From: an uncultured Bacteroidota bacterium
GTDB taxonomy: Bacteria > Bacteroidota > Bacteroidia > Chitinophagales > Saprospiraceae
DNA: 47,059 nt
NCBI GenBank assembly: GCA_903854205.1
Contig: CAINVS010000607.1
Location: 1-47,059 of the forward strand
Direction: 5' to 3'
Position 1 is the first letter of the stretch. Each line of letters opens with the position of its first letter. The translations under genes and the position numbers were made by a program. The notes below the pieces were generated by a model that searched no databases, was not told the origin of the DNA, and worked only from the letters and a program-made list of their open reading frames with translations. This document shows, piece by piece, positions 24,792 through 33,150 of the stretch.

Positions 24792-27587
24792 TTAGAGCAC
24801 TTCAGTATTTTCTTCTTTTTTATCGTATTTGAAAGTCCAGAATAAGGCAAAACCCATAAAGCCCAACAAAAGCGAAGAGCAGATAAGTGCACTCATTTCC
24901 CCAATTCTGTGTGAACGCGGTTCAAACTTAAACTCTATGGTATGCTCGCCCACAGGGATACGCATACCGCGCAGCAGGTAGTTGACTTTAATAAAACCTT
25001 CTTTGATCAGTTTACCGTCAACATAGACATTCCAACCTTTTTTGGGCGGATAATAGATTTCGGAGAAAACTGCAAAGCGTTCATTCGTTACTTTCGACTT
25101 ATACGTCAGTTTTTCAGGATGATAAGCTGTAAGTAAAATAAAATCACCTTCAGCCTTAGTATTAGCCATTCCTTTCAGATAGCCTTCATTGGTTTTTCTG
25201 GTTACGGCTGTGTACTTTGGTACCAATTTAGGAAGGGCCTCTAATTCTGCATCTGCAGTTGCTGCGTATTCAATTGACTCTACCAACCATGCATTGCCGA
25301 GAGCTTCCGGATTTTCCAGTGCCATATCCGGAGATTTGATGACCCAACGAACATTGAGCATACCCAGAATATGCAGATAATCGGGATTGATATCGCGGCC
25401 ACGGAAATAGGTTTCTGCCAGTTCCTGAGTAAGAATAGGCTTTGCAGCATGATAACCTCCTATAATTTTATGGTAAAAAGCACCTTCGGAATTTGCAAAA
25501 GGATTGCCGGGCTGACCACCGCCACGTACACCTGCAATCAGGTCATAGACACGGTAATGAAGATTTTTGTCGGCAAGAATTTTTTGGTCGGCCGGAGTAG
25601 CAGGCGGTATACCATCGATATCACCTTTTTCTTCAAAACTGTCCTCATTGATATAATATCTGTCAATCATAATCAAATCGATCATTGACAATGCACCAAG
25701 AATTCCTACCAAAATCAGGGACTGTTTCAGTTTGCCTACAGCAAAAACCCAAAGTGCAGCAGCACCAAGCATGATAAATACCAAAGAACGGATGGCATCG
25801 CTGCGCATCATAGCAGCACGGTCAGCCTTGATAGCATCATAGAATGTTCTCCACTGCGGGGCCTGAGCCGAAAGTTCAGCAATTTGAGCATCTTTACCGC
25901 CCACCATATCTCCGGTAAAACTGTAGAAAAGGACATAAAGCGCAAGACAGCCGGTGATAGCTACTGCAGAATAGAGGTAATTGATTCTTGTCGGTTTAAC
26001 TTTCGCTAAAGCAAAAATTTTTTCTATAAAAACACCTTTAGTTTCATCTGTATCCTTGTATTTAATAAAGGCTGTCAGACCCAAAATTGCCATGACCACC
26101 GCAATAATTTCCACGGCAGTAAATGCCATGGTTACCGCACGGAATTTATTGTACATGGGGAAATAATCCACCATGAAATAGTTGAAAGCTTTGAAATTGT
26201 CGCCCCAGGCCAGCATGATAAAAAATCCGCAGACAAGGGTCAAACCCCATTTTACTGGACCTTTCACCATGAGCATTCCCAAAATAAACAGCAGGAACAC
26301 AATCGCGCCCAGATAAACAGTACCACTAGTGAAAGGCTGAGCACCCCAGTACTGAGAGGTCATTTGAAAAAGCTGATTGGAGATGTTTTGAGCCTCTTTT
26401 GGATCGGCTTTTGCCATCATGACTTTCATTGCCTCGGCACTGTTGCTGTTGCCCAGCTGAATGCCGGGTCTGCTCGCATCGTCGGCAAAGTATCTGCTGT
26501 TGGTACCGCCATAAAATCTTGGAACAAGCAGGGTAAAGGTTTCCATAACACCATAACTCCAACCGAAGATATAATCTTTGTCCAGACCTTTATTTTGAGT
26601 GGAACTTGCCAAACTGACAATATCCGACTTCAGCTGAGTAGCCTTCTCCGGCCCGATAGCAGCAGAAATATAATCCATGAAAACTTTTTCAGTTTTGATG
26701 CCCTGTCCTACTATTCCGTATTTATTGATTTTCACAATATCGTCGGCGGTCAATCCTTTTTTCGCCAAAGCATCAACATCCTCTTTTTCCAAAAGGAAGG
26801 TCTTCAGTTCAGACCCGCCACGGATTGTCTCTGCCGAGTATTCATAGGTAGTCCAAAGCACCGCCAAGTTGGCCAAAATGCCAATTACTGCCCCGACACC
26901 CAACACAGCTGAGGCTTTAACAAAACTGACAATTTTTTTATTTTTAATACTGTAAACAAGGAAGGCCAAGGCCAAAAATCCCATTGTCAGGAAAGTATAA
27001 TAAGTTATCTGCAGGTGATTGGCGCCAATCTGTCCGCCAATACTAAATGCTGCCATTGCCCCACCCAAGATGATTTTGCCGCGATAAGCAAGTATCGTTC
27101 CGGCAATGATAGGTGCCATATAGACCATGGCATGTATTTTTGTGGAGTGCCCGGCCTGAAAAAGGTCCATGTTATTGGCTGTGAAGCCAAATGAAAGTGC
27201 CCCCAGAAGCGATATCCACTTATCGACCCCCATTGCCAAAAACCCTAAATAGGCAAAAATCATCATGTAAAACAAAACAGTATGCGGGGTATTGATCGGC
27301 ATGTGAAACATAAATACTACATGGCAGAACCGGACGATCATATTATGGGTAAAATTACCATAAATCTGATAAGTAGGCATTCCCAAAAACACCTGATTTG
27401 TCCAGTTAATCACCTTATTTTCTGCTTTCACATAATTGTGAACCTCGGCCTGCATACCGCGAGCCTGTATATTATCATGCTCACCAAGTGACTTCCCGTC
27501 AAAAGCGACAGGCTTGAAATAAAGAAAGGCCGCCAACAGGAGGATGAAATAGATGGCAACGTGTGGAATTATTTTTTCAAATTTCAT
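24792..27587 (-). CDS. YfhO-family polytopic membrane protein
   Basis: 931 aa, with a GT-C-like membrane core: an N-terminal TM helix (IPHVAIYFILLLAAFLYF), a periplasmic loop with GEHDNIQARG, then many TM helices to about residue 660, followed by a soluble C-terminal region and a last TM helix before KYDKKEENTEVL. GANHLQITYYTF and PFTSGTVYLGAIVF are typical of YfhO. Family members are linked to glycosylation of envelope polymers using lipid-linked sugars. It is the last gene after a GT2 that could make such a lipid-linked sugar and a methyltransferase, with only 23 bp to the latter. The acceptor is unknown. Confidence 0.85.
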   Translation of the reverse strand: MKFEKIIPHVAIYFILLLAAFLYFKPVAFDGKSLGEHDNIQARGMQAEVHNYVKAENKVINWTNQVFLGMPTYQIYGNFTHNMIVRFCHVVFMFHMPINTPHTVLFYMMIFAYLGFLAMGVDKWISLLGALSFGFTANNMDLFQAGHSTKIHAMVYMAPIIAGTILAYRGKIILGGAMAAFSIGGQIGANHLQITYYTFLTMGFLALAFLVYSIKNKKIVSFVKASAVLGVGAVIGILANLAVLWTTYEYSAETIRGGSELKTFLLEKEDVDALAKKGLTADDIVKINKYGIVGQGIKTEKVFMDYISAAIGPEKATQLKSDIVSLASSTQNKGLDKDYIFGWSYGVMETFTLLVPRFYGGTNSRYFADDASRPGIQLGNSNSAEAMKVMMAKADPKEAQNISNQLFQMTSQYWGAQPFTSGTVYLGAIVFLLFILGMLMVKGPVKWGLTLVCGFFIMLAWGDNFKAFNYFMVDYFPMYNKFRAVTMAFTAVEIIAVVMAILGLTAFIKYKDTDETKGVFIEKIFALAKVKPTRINYLYSAVAITGCLALYVLFYSFTGDMVGGKDAQIAELSAQAPQWRTFYDAIKADRAAMMRSDAIRSLVFIMLGAAALWVFAVGKLKQSLILVGILGALSMIDLIMIDRYYINEDSFEEKGDIDGIPPATPADQKILADKNLHYRVYDLIAGVRGGGQPGNPFANSEGAFYHKIIGGYHAAKPILTQELAETYFRGRDINPDYLHILGMLNVRWVIKSPDMALENPEALGNAWLVESIEYAATADAELEALPKLVPKYTAVTRKTNEGYLKGMANTKAEGDFILLTAYHPEKLTYKSKVTNERFAVFSEIYYPPKKGWNVYVDGKLIKEGFIKVNYLLRGMRIPVGEHTIEFKFEPRSHRIGEMSALICSSLLLGFMGFALFWTFKYDKKEENTEVL

Positions 27588-27610
27588 ATCTGTTATATAT
27601 AATAGTTTAT

Positions 27611-28354
27611 CTATATTGTTTTTTGACCTACAGCAATGACAGAATTTCCCACCTGATTGAGAACGATTTTATCTGCTATTTTGAAAATAGGCACCAGTTT
27701 ATTGTAAGTTTCAATTGGCCCTTTTGGCAGAATTTTTCTTCCCAATATCTTTCCGTACCAAAACCAGCCAAACATGGCAGCCAGGTTAAAATACTGACGG
27801 TGTATGATTTTAAATTCCTGATTTTTAAAAAGTTTACTGAGGGATTTGCGCGTGTATCTGCGGTAGTGACCCAATTCCTCGTCAAATTTATTGTAAAGCC
27901 AATTGTAAGCAGGCACCAAGATAATGAGATTCCCATTTTTTTGCAGCAACTTCCAACAGTTTTCAATAGCTTTTGCATCATCTTCTATATGTTCCACTAC
28001 ATTCAGGGCATAGATGGTTTTATATTTGCCAAAATGCGCTGAAAATTTAGCGTCAAAATCGGGGTCAACCAAATCCATATGTTCAATGCCTAACAGAAAT
28101 TGGTTCCTGTCAAATTTTTTATGAAGCAGCTGACAATATTCTTCACGAAGATCACTCAGACAAATGTCCATTCCATTCTGTAAAAAATACTGAGAAATAT
28201 TCCCAATACCGCTGCCTATTTCCAAAACCGGTCCCTGACAAAAAGGCTTTATTGTGCTGTACATCCACTCATTGAGCCTTTCCGCCTCGGAAAGCGTTTC
28301 CAGTGTTTCATGACCTACGGGATCACCTGATTTGACGGGCTGTAAATGCTCCAT
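27611..28354 (-). CDS. Class I SAM-dependent methyltransferase
   Basis: 247 aa. The SAM-binding motif [16 protein letters not shown] is at about 44-60, followed by an acidic strand end ([10 protein letters not shown]), [15 protein letters not shown] and [23 protein letters not shown]. The last motif is common in methyltransferases of envelope polysaccharide loci. It overlaps the upstream GT2 by 32 bp and precedes yfhO by 23 bp, so it belongs to a three-gene operon. The C-terminal helix ([15 protein letters not shown]) could lie on the membrane. A substrate within the lipid-linked sugar pathway is inferred from context. Confidence 0.88.
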   Translation of the reverse strand: MEHLQPVKSGDPVGHETLETLSEAERLNEWMYSTIKPFCQGPVLEIGSGIGNISQYFLQNGMDICLSDLREEYCQLLHKKFDRNQFLLGIEHMDLVDPDFDAKFSAHFGKYKTIYALNVVEHIEDDAKAIENCWKLLQKNGNLIILVPAYNWLYNKFDEELGHYRRYTRKSLSKLFKNQEFKIIHRQYFNLAAMFGWFWYGKILGRKILPKGPIETYNKLVPIFKIADKIVLNQVGNSVIAVGQKTI

Positions 28355-29105
28355 TTTTAAACATATTTCTTTTTGATGTAAACAGATTGTATTTCAATAT
28401 GCAGTAAATTGCTCTAAATCCGTCTTTCCAATTTATTTTCTTTCCTTCGGCATAGGTACGTCCATAATAAGAAATCCCTACTTCGTAAATTCTGACCTCC
28501 GGTATCCGGGCCACTTTGGCTGTCACCTCTGGTTCGAAACCGAAGCGTTTTTCTTTTAATTTAACCTGCTGAATCATGTCGGTACGAAACATCTTGTAAC
28601 AGGTCTCCATGTCCGTAAGGTTGACATTTGAAAAAGCATTGGATAAAAATGTCAATATTTTATTGCCCAGGCTGTGCCAAAAAAACAATCTGCGGTGCGG
28701 GTTACCACCCATAAATCGGGAACCGTACACAATATCGGCAAAGCCGGAAAGTACAGGTTTGAGCAAAAGATTGTATTCCTCAGGATCATACTCAAGATCG
28801 GCATCCTGAATGATCAAAAAATCACCGCCTGCATGTTCAATACCTGTATGCAATGCTGCTCCTTTACCCTTATTTAGCTCATGTTTCAGATATTTTATGG
28901 GCAATAACGGATTCTGCTGCATATAAGCTACTATTGCTTCTTCTGTATTGTCTTTTGAACAGTCATTTATAATAATTACTTCCTTTTCAATATTATAGGG
29001 CAATTCCACATCTCTAACCTTATCCAAAATACGGTGAATTGTTTTCCCTTCGTTGTATGCAGGTATTACGATGGATAATTTTCCTATAATGGGATGGTTT
29101 TCCAT
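28323..29105 (-). CDS. GT2 glycosyltransferase, polyprenol-phosphate sugar transferase type
   Basis: 260 aa, GT-A fold. [19 protein letters not shown] begins the fold; [46 protein letters not shown] (with the D-x-D motif) and [23 protein letters not shown] follow. The last resembles DPM/GtrB-like enzymes that load sugar onto polyprenyl phosphate. It lacks C-terminal TM helices. As first gene of the GT2-methyltransferase-YfhO unit, it likely supplies a lipid-linked sugar used by YfhO; this link is inference from gene order. Confidence 0.9.
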   Translation of the reverse strand: MENHPIIGKLSIVIPAYNEGKTIHRILDKVRDVELPYNIEKEVIIINDCSKDNTEEAIVAYMQQNPLLPIKYLKHELNKGKGAALHTGIEHAGGDFLIIQDADLEYDPEEYNLLLKPVLSGFADIVYGSRFMGGNPHRRLFFWHSLGNKILTFLSNAFSNVNLTDMETCYKMFRTDMIQQVKLKEKRFGFEPEVTAKVARIPEVRIYEVGISYYGRTYAEGKKINWKDGFRAIYCILKYNLFTSKRNMFKNGAFTARQIR

Positions 29106-29208
29106 TAGAATCTGTTTTTGTATAACTCAACTCAACTCAATTTGCCATTGAAATAGCTATAATTAAATCAGGTTGTTAGATGTAGAATGCCAATATGGTT
29201 CTTTACTA

Positions 29209-29216
29209 CAAAAGTA
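29209..29216 (-). promoter_or_regulatory. Candidate -7 box (TACTTTTG) for the GT2 operon
   Basis: CAAAAGTA on the plus strand reads TACTTTTG on the minus strand, about 104 bases before the GT2 start, in the 220-bp divergent gap. A TTG on the minus strand lies 22 bases upstream, slightly too far. Confidence 0.35.
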
Positions 29217-29325
29217 TTCAAAAATAGTAAAAAAAATGCAATCTCTGATTTATTTAAGCAACATAGCTTATAGAGTTCCTGATTCAACTGAAAGATGCTT
29301 ATTTTAGGGCCTAATTTGAAGTATT

Positions 29326-31266
29326 ATGAAAAATATAAACAGGCAGACTGATGCTATTTTGGATTATGAAACTGTGAAGGCCAAAATCCTGACCCATTCA
29401 AATGCAGATGCACTTGAAATAACGTCACGTTTGGAGCTTCAAAGTCTCCCTTCAGAAATTGGGCAGATGAAAAACCTGAATCGATTGGTTATTTATAATT
29501 GTCCTGAAATTGAAGAAATTCCGGAGGAATTATCCAATATTTCTGAGCTTCGATCCTTTTTCTTTGTCTATTGCCGATCTAAAAGATTGCCGCAAAATCT
29601 TGGACAGCTAAAAAATTTAAGAAAACTAAGCCTTAAAGGTAATAATTTTAATAATAAAACTGATTGGGCTGAAATGGCCCAACTTCAACATCTGGAATCT
29701 TTGGAATTAAGCTACAGTTTAAAAAAATACAAAGCTGAACTTCCTGGTGAAATTTTCAATCTGACAGAACTGAAGTTTCTGTATTTGGATAATAATTTGC
29801 TAAAAAAGCTGCCAAGGGATATTGCCAAGTTAAAATCGCTGTTAATGCTTGACTTGGGGTACAATTACTTTACTGAATTTCCGGAAATTCTCCTTTTGCT
29901 TCCGCATTTGGAAACGCTCAGCATAAATGCAGCTGCTATCAACTGTATGCCTGAGGAACTTTTTGACATGCCGGCACTTAAAGAATTAATTATTACCGGT
30001 CGCGATCCCAAACGCCTGCCTTATGTAACAGCTTTCGAAAAATTTTTCCGAATATCCAAACAAAGAAATTTCAAACACAAGTACAATACTTTTGTCATAG
30101 ACCTTATTAAATATCCAAATCAGATTTGTGAATTGGATGAAAAGGAGTTGGTTTCACTGTTGGATTGCGGATTGGATATTACTGTACAAAATGCCCTGAC
30201 CGAATTAAAGAAAAGATTTACGCCTTTTTTTGAATTACATCCGCTCAAATCAGGCGGTAGAATTGTAATGAAAGGCAAAACCAAAGATGCAAAAAACCGA
30301 ATTAAGGAATTGCTTAAATCTAATGATATTGAGACTTCTGTAAAAATAACAGCCTCAACAACACATCTGGTCCTAGGCCCCGACGCGGCAATTAATCAAA
30401 AGGATTTAGCCGAATTCCCCAAGCTCTGTATTATCACAGAAGAAATGCTGCTAAATGCCCTTCAACAGAAGGAAATTCCGTTTTTATTAAGCGAGAGGGA
30501 ATCGAAGGATGACAATCTGCTGCAGATAAGAAACCTTTTGGAAAGTGGGCATGATGCCAATTTGTTTTTAGCTTTTGAGCTTTTGAGATCCGGTGGAATT
30601 CCAACAACGCTGCTCACTGATTTATTGATCGTTTATAAAGAAACTGAAAACCCAAAAGTCAGAAAAGAAGTAATAGTTTTAATCCATAAGACCGGTTATT
30701 ACGATTTTGCGGAACAGGTTAAAAAAAGGCTTTCTTTGTTCAGGCTCAGTCGGGAAAAAACTCTATGCTCAAATCTGCTGCAGTACAGCCAATTTGAATT
30801 TATTGATAAAGAAAAGCTCTTGCAGTGCATTTTCAAAAAAACAGGAAAGGGAATTGTTTTTGCTTTATTATACCTGAAAAGACAGACCAAAGCTTCTTTT
30901 TTTGCTAATATTATTGAAGATGGTTTCCTAAATTTGTCCAATTTGGAATTGGAAATACTTCCGGATGATATGGAAGAATTAGGCGACCTTATCAAAGAGC
31001 TCGACATCAGTTTCAATCAGTTAGCAGAATTTCCAACTTTTATATTACGGGATTTACCTAAATTAACCGTACTTTCTTTTGAAGGCAATCCGCTCATCAA
31101 AAGCTTTCCAATTGCAGCATTTGCCAACAGTAAAAGTTTGAAAACAATAATTGCAGGTGATGTATTTTATTATTCTTTGAGCAAGTCGGATATTAATTTG
31201 CTAAAATCTGCAGGAATAGAATTTATTATGAAAGTTTTTGGTGATGAACCTCAAAAAATGTTCTAA
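29326..31266 (+). CDS. Leucine-rich repeat protein with embedded BRCT-like segment
   Basis: 646 aa, no signal or TM segment, probably cytoplasmic. The N-terminal LRR block (about 35-235) has units such as LPSEIGQMKNLNRLVIYNC and LPRDIAKLKSLLMLDLGYN. At about 308-387 a BRCT-like unit appears: GGRIVMKGKTKDAKNRIKEL, STTHLVLGPDA, then KLCIITEEMLLNALQ. Next is a helical region (about 395-530), perhaps HEAT-like, with the phrase LAFELLRSGGIPTTLLTDLL. A second short LRR block (about 535-605; LDISFNQLAEFPTFIL) and a tail complete it. It has no close functional neighbours and meets the flippase gene tail-to-tail with a 4-bp stop-codon overlap. The BRCT call rests on pattern only. Confidence 0.8.
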   Translation: MKNINRQTDAILDYETVKAKILTHSNADALEITSRLELQSLPSEIGQMKNLNRLVIYNCPEIEEIPEELSNISELRSFFFVYCRSKRLPQNLGQLKNLRKLSLKGNNFNNKTDWAEMAQLQHLESLELSYSLKKYKAELPGEIFNLTELKFLYLDNNLLKKLPRDIAKLKSLLMLDLGYNYFTEFPEILLLLPHLETLSINAAAINCMPEELFDMPALKELIITGRDPKRLPYVTAFEKFFRISKQRNFKHKYNTFVIDLIKYPNQICELDEKELVSLLDCGLDITVQNALTELKKRFTPFFELHPLKSGGRIVMKGKTKDAKNRIKELLKSNDIETSVKITASTTHLVLGPDAAINQKDLAEFPKLCIITEEMLLNALQQKEIPFLLSERESKDDNLLQIRNLLESGHDANLFLAFELLRSGGIPTTLLTDLLIVYKETENPKVRKEVIVLIHKTGYYDFAEQVKKRLSLFRLSREKTLCSNLLQYSQFEFIDKEKLLQCIFKKTGKGIVFALLYLKRQTKASFFANIIEDGFLNLSNLELEILPDDMEELGDLIKELDISFNQLAEFPTFILRDLPKLTVLSFEGNPLIKSFPIAAFANSKSLKTIIAGDVFYYSLSKSDINLLKSAGIEFIMKVFGDEPQKMF

Positions 31267-32726
31267 ACACCCAATATTTTTCGCAGAGTACTGTAAAACA
31301 GCACTAATCCGAATACCCCAAAAACTAATATTTTAATGCTAATGATTCCCCAATTCAGACCAATGCTCTGCCAACCCAAAATATAAAAACCTATTGTAAT
31401 GAATATCAACGGTGCTGTTGTCAGCATAATTTTACCCAAAGGCAAAGCCGGAATCTTCAACCAATAATCGCTGACAAGCCAAGCCAAAATGGCCATGATA
31501 ACATAAGAAAACAAGGTTGTGTATGCAGCTGCCTGATAGCCGTAGGTGGGTACAAATTGTATATTCAGGTACATATTCAGCGCAGCAGCTGTAAGCAGTA
31601 TAACGGTCAGATAAATATTCTGTTTTTTGTAATTGAATACCCTATTATAATTCCAGGCAATCCCATTGAAAATGTATGCCCCTACAATAATTGGAACAAT
31701 ATTCATAGCCTCCCGGAAGGAAGCTTTTGCTGCAAGCAGGGTCCCCAAATCGACAGAAAACAATATCAGGAAAAGCCCCGCAAGAATCGTCAGTTTATGC
31801 ATACTGAATACCTGAGTAGAAACTTTTTTATACTCTTTTGCATCCATCCATTCGGTATATTGCACGACTGATGCATTTTGCAATGCAACCAGTAGGCCAT
31901 ACATCAGCATACCGATCTTAAAAGCAAAACTATATAAACCTGCCTTTTCGTGACCTAATTCAGAATTAATATACCATTGATCGAAAGAGGTAAGCAGATG
32001 TCCGCCCAAAGCATAGGGAACCAAGGGCAAAGAATAGGAAATAGCGTATATAAAGTGCGCCCAGCGCATTCTTTTAAAGTCGAAATAGGGCCATAGTAAA
32101 TAGATAAAAACTAACATTGCAAAAGCATTAACGATAAACTCACCTATGATTTTGCCCATATATCCTTCCTGCCCTAAAGTCATCAGATACCAAATTCCAA
32201 AAACGGCTGCGCCAAATTTTCCATATTGCACCAAAACCTGCGCAATAACCATGTTCTTACTCTTCTTCTCAATAATTTTAATATAGCCATAGGCAAGCCA
32301 GAAAATATTGGTATAGGTAAACAGCAGTAACCATGAAATTAATTTTGGACTCAGGTTTAACAGTTCACTTATCGGTTCCCTATAGATATAAATTGCCAAT
32401 CCTGAAGCTGCAAAAAATATAGTAATTGCTGTAATAATAGTGGCCATAAACCCCTTCTTATCGGCATCGGGTTCCAAAAAATACCTTGATATTGCCCATT
32501 CAAGATTAAGGGAAAGCAATACAGAGGCCATAGCCGAATAGGTGAGGTACACATTGGCAATACCGTATTCTTCCGTTGTCAGAAAAAAGGTGAGTACAGG
32601 CAGAGATATTATACCCAGTCCCTGCACCATAATTGTGCCCAGGAAATATACACTTGCGTGTTTAAAACTGTCGAAGAAGGAAAAACTGCTGAGTTTACCT
32701 AATATATTTGAATTTTTAAGGGACAT
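31263..32726 (-). CDS. Wzx-like polysaccharide flippase (MOP superfamily)
   Basis: 487 aa with about 14 TM segments. The N-terminal pattern FLGTIMVQGLGIISLPVLTFFLTTEEYGIANVYLTY is typical of O-antigen/oligosaccharide flippases, followed by SLNLEWAISRYFLE and a further TM-rich half with HEKAGLYSFAFKIGML. It moves lipid-linked glycan across the inner membrane. The first residues overlap the upstream small gene by 11 bp, so they are co-transcribed. No polymerase or ligase gene is adjacent. The stop overlaps the convergent LRR gene by 4 bp. Confidence 0.9.
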   Translation of the reverse strand: MSLKNSNILGKLSSFSFFDSFKHASVYFLGTIMVQGLGIISLPVLTFFLTTEEYGIANVYLTYSAMASVLLSLNLEWAISRYFLEPDADKKGFMATIITAITIFFAASGLAIYIYREPISELLNLSPKLISWLLLFTYTNIFWLAYGYIKIIEKKSKNMVIAQVLVQYGKFGAAVFGIWYLMTLGQEGYMGKIIGEFIVNAFAMLVFIYLLWPYFDFKRMRWAHFIYAISYSLPLVPYALGGHLLTSFDQWYINSELGHEKAGLYSFAFKIGMLMYGLLVALQNASVVQYTEWMDAKEYKKVSTQVFSMHKLTILAGLFLILFSVDLGTLLAAKASFREAMNIVPIIVGAYIFNGIAWNYNRVFNYKKQNIYLTVILLTAAALNMYLNIQFVPTYGYQAAAYTTLFSYVIMAILAWLVSDYWLKIPALPLGKIMLTTAPLIFITIGFYILGWQSIGLNWGIISIKILVFGVFGLVLFYSTLRKILGV

Positions 32727-33039
32727 CTATTTCCAGTTTACCTTGTACACCTTTAGATTCAGGCGCTGTAATTTCTTTCAGAATCTCATTTAGAAATTTA
32801 CGTGATGTATCGTCCATTTTTTCCATGACCTCAACAGTAATTTCTGTATGTTGCAGAATCTCGAAAAGGCAGTTTATCCTTGCCTCTGTAGTATAAAACT
32901 TATTAATAACGATAACATTCTGACTTTTCACCAGACAGTATCCCGACTGAAACTGTCCTTTTTCATATCTGACTTTGTATTGCAGCTGCTTGAAAAGCTC
33001 TTCGGTCTTTTTTAAAGTTGTTTCGTTCAATTTCAGCAT
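32716..33039 (-). CDS. Small conserved-looking protein, 107 aa
   Basis: No signal or TM segment; a mixed helix-strand protein beginning MLKLNETTLKKTEELFKQLQYKVRYEKGQFQSGYC. VKSQNVIVINKFYTTEARINCLFEIL looks like a helical dimer or nucleotide-binding-like surface, and the tail is acidic (APESKGVQGKLEIDVP). I recognise it as a type recurring in Bacteroidota next to envelope genes but know no function. It overlaps the flippase gene by 11 bp and has a perfect promoter match of its own. Confidence 0.75.
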   Translation of the reverse strand: MLKLNETTLKKTEELFKQLQYKVRYEKGQFQSGYCLVKSQNVIVINKFYTTEARINCLFEILQHTEITVEVMEKMDDTSRKFLNEILKEITAPESKGVQGKLEIDVP

Positions 33040-33062
33040 AACTTTCCTTGGATTTTGACATA

Positions 33063-33093
33063 CAAAGATAGTACTATTCCTTTAAAAAATCAA
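33063..33093 (-). promoter_or_regulatory. Bacteroidota promoter TTG-N20-TATCTTTG overlapping a terminator
   Basis: Read on the minus strand: TTG at 33093-33091, 20 bases, TATCTTTG at 33070-33063. The transcript would start near 33056, just before the small gene at 33039. The -33 TTG overlaps the last bases of the terminator that closes the adhesin gene upstream. Confidence 0.75.
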
Positions 33094-33128
33094 AAACGGT
33101 CCGCAAGTCTGGCCTGCGAACCGTTTTT
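33092..33128 (-). terminator. Terminator of the giant adhesin gene
   Basis: AAAAACGGTCCGCA (33092-33105) pairs with TGCGAACCGTTTTT (33115-33128), with one mismatch. The T-rich strand end serves as the U run on the minus strand; the reverse is also plausible. Confidence 0.8.
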
Positions 33129-33150
33129 GGTTTTATGAACTCAGTTGAGT

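Noticed and set aside
26364-26912. 182-aa plus-strand ORF over the yfhO gene
   Set aside because: Antisense to conserved membrane protein sequence; no homology-like features.
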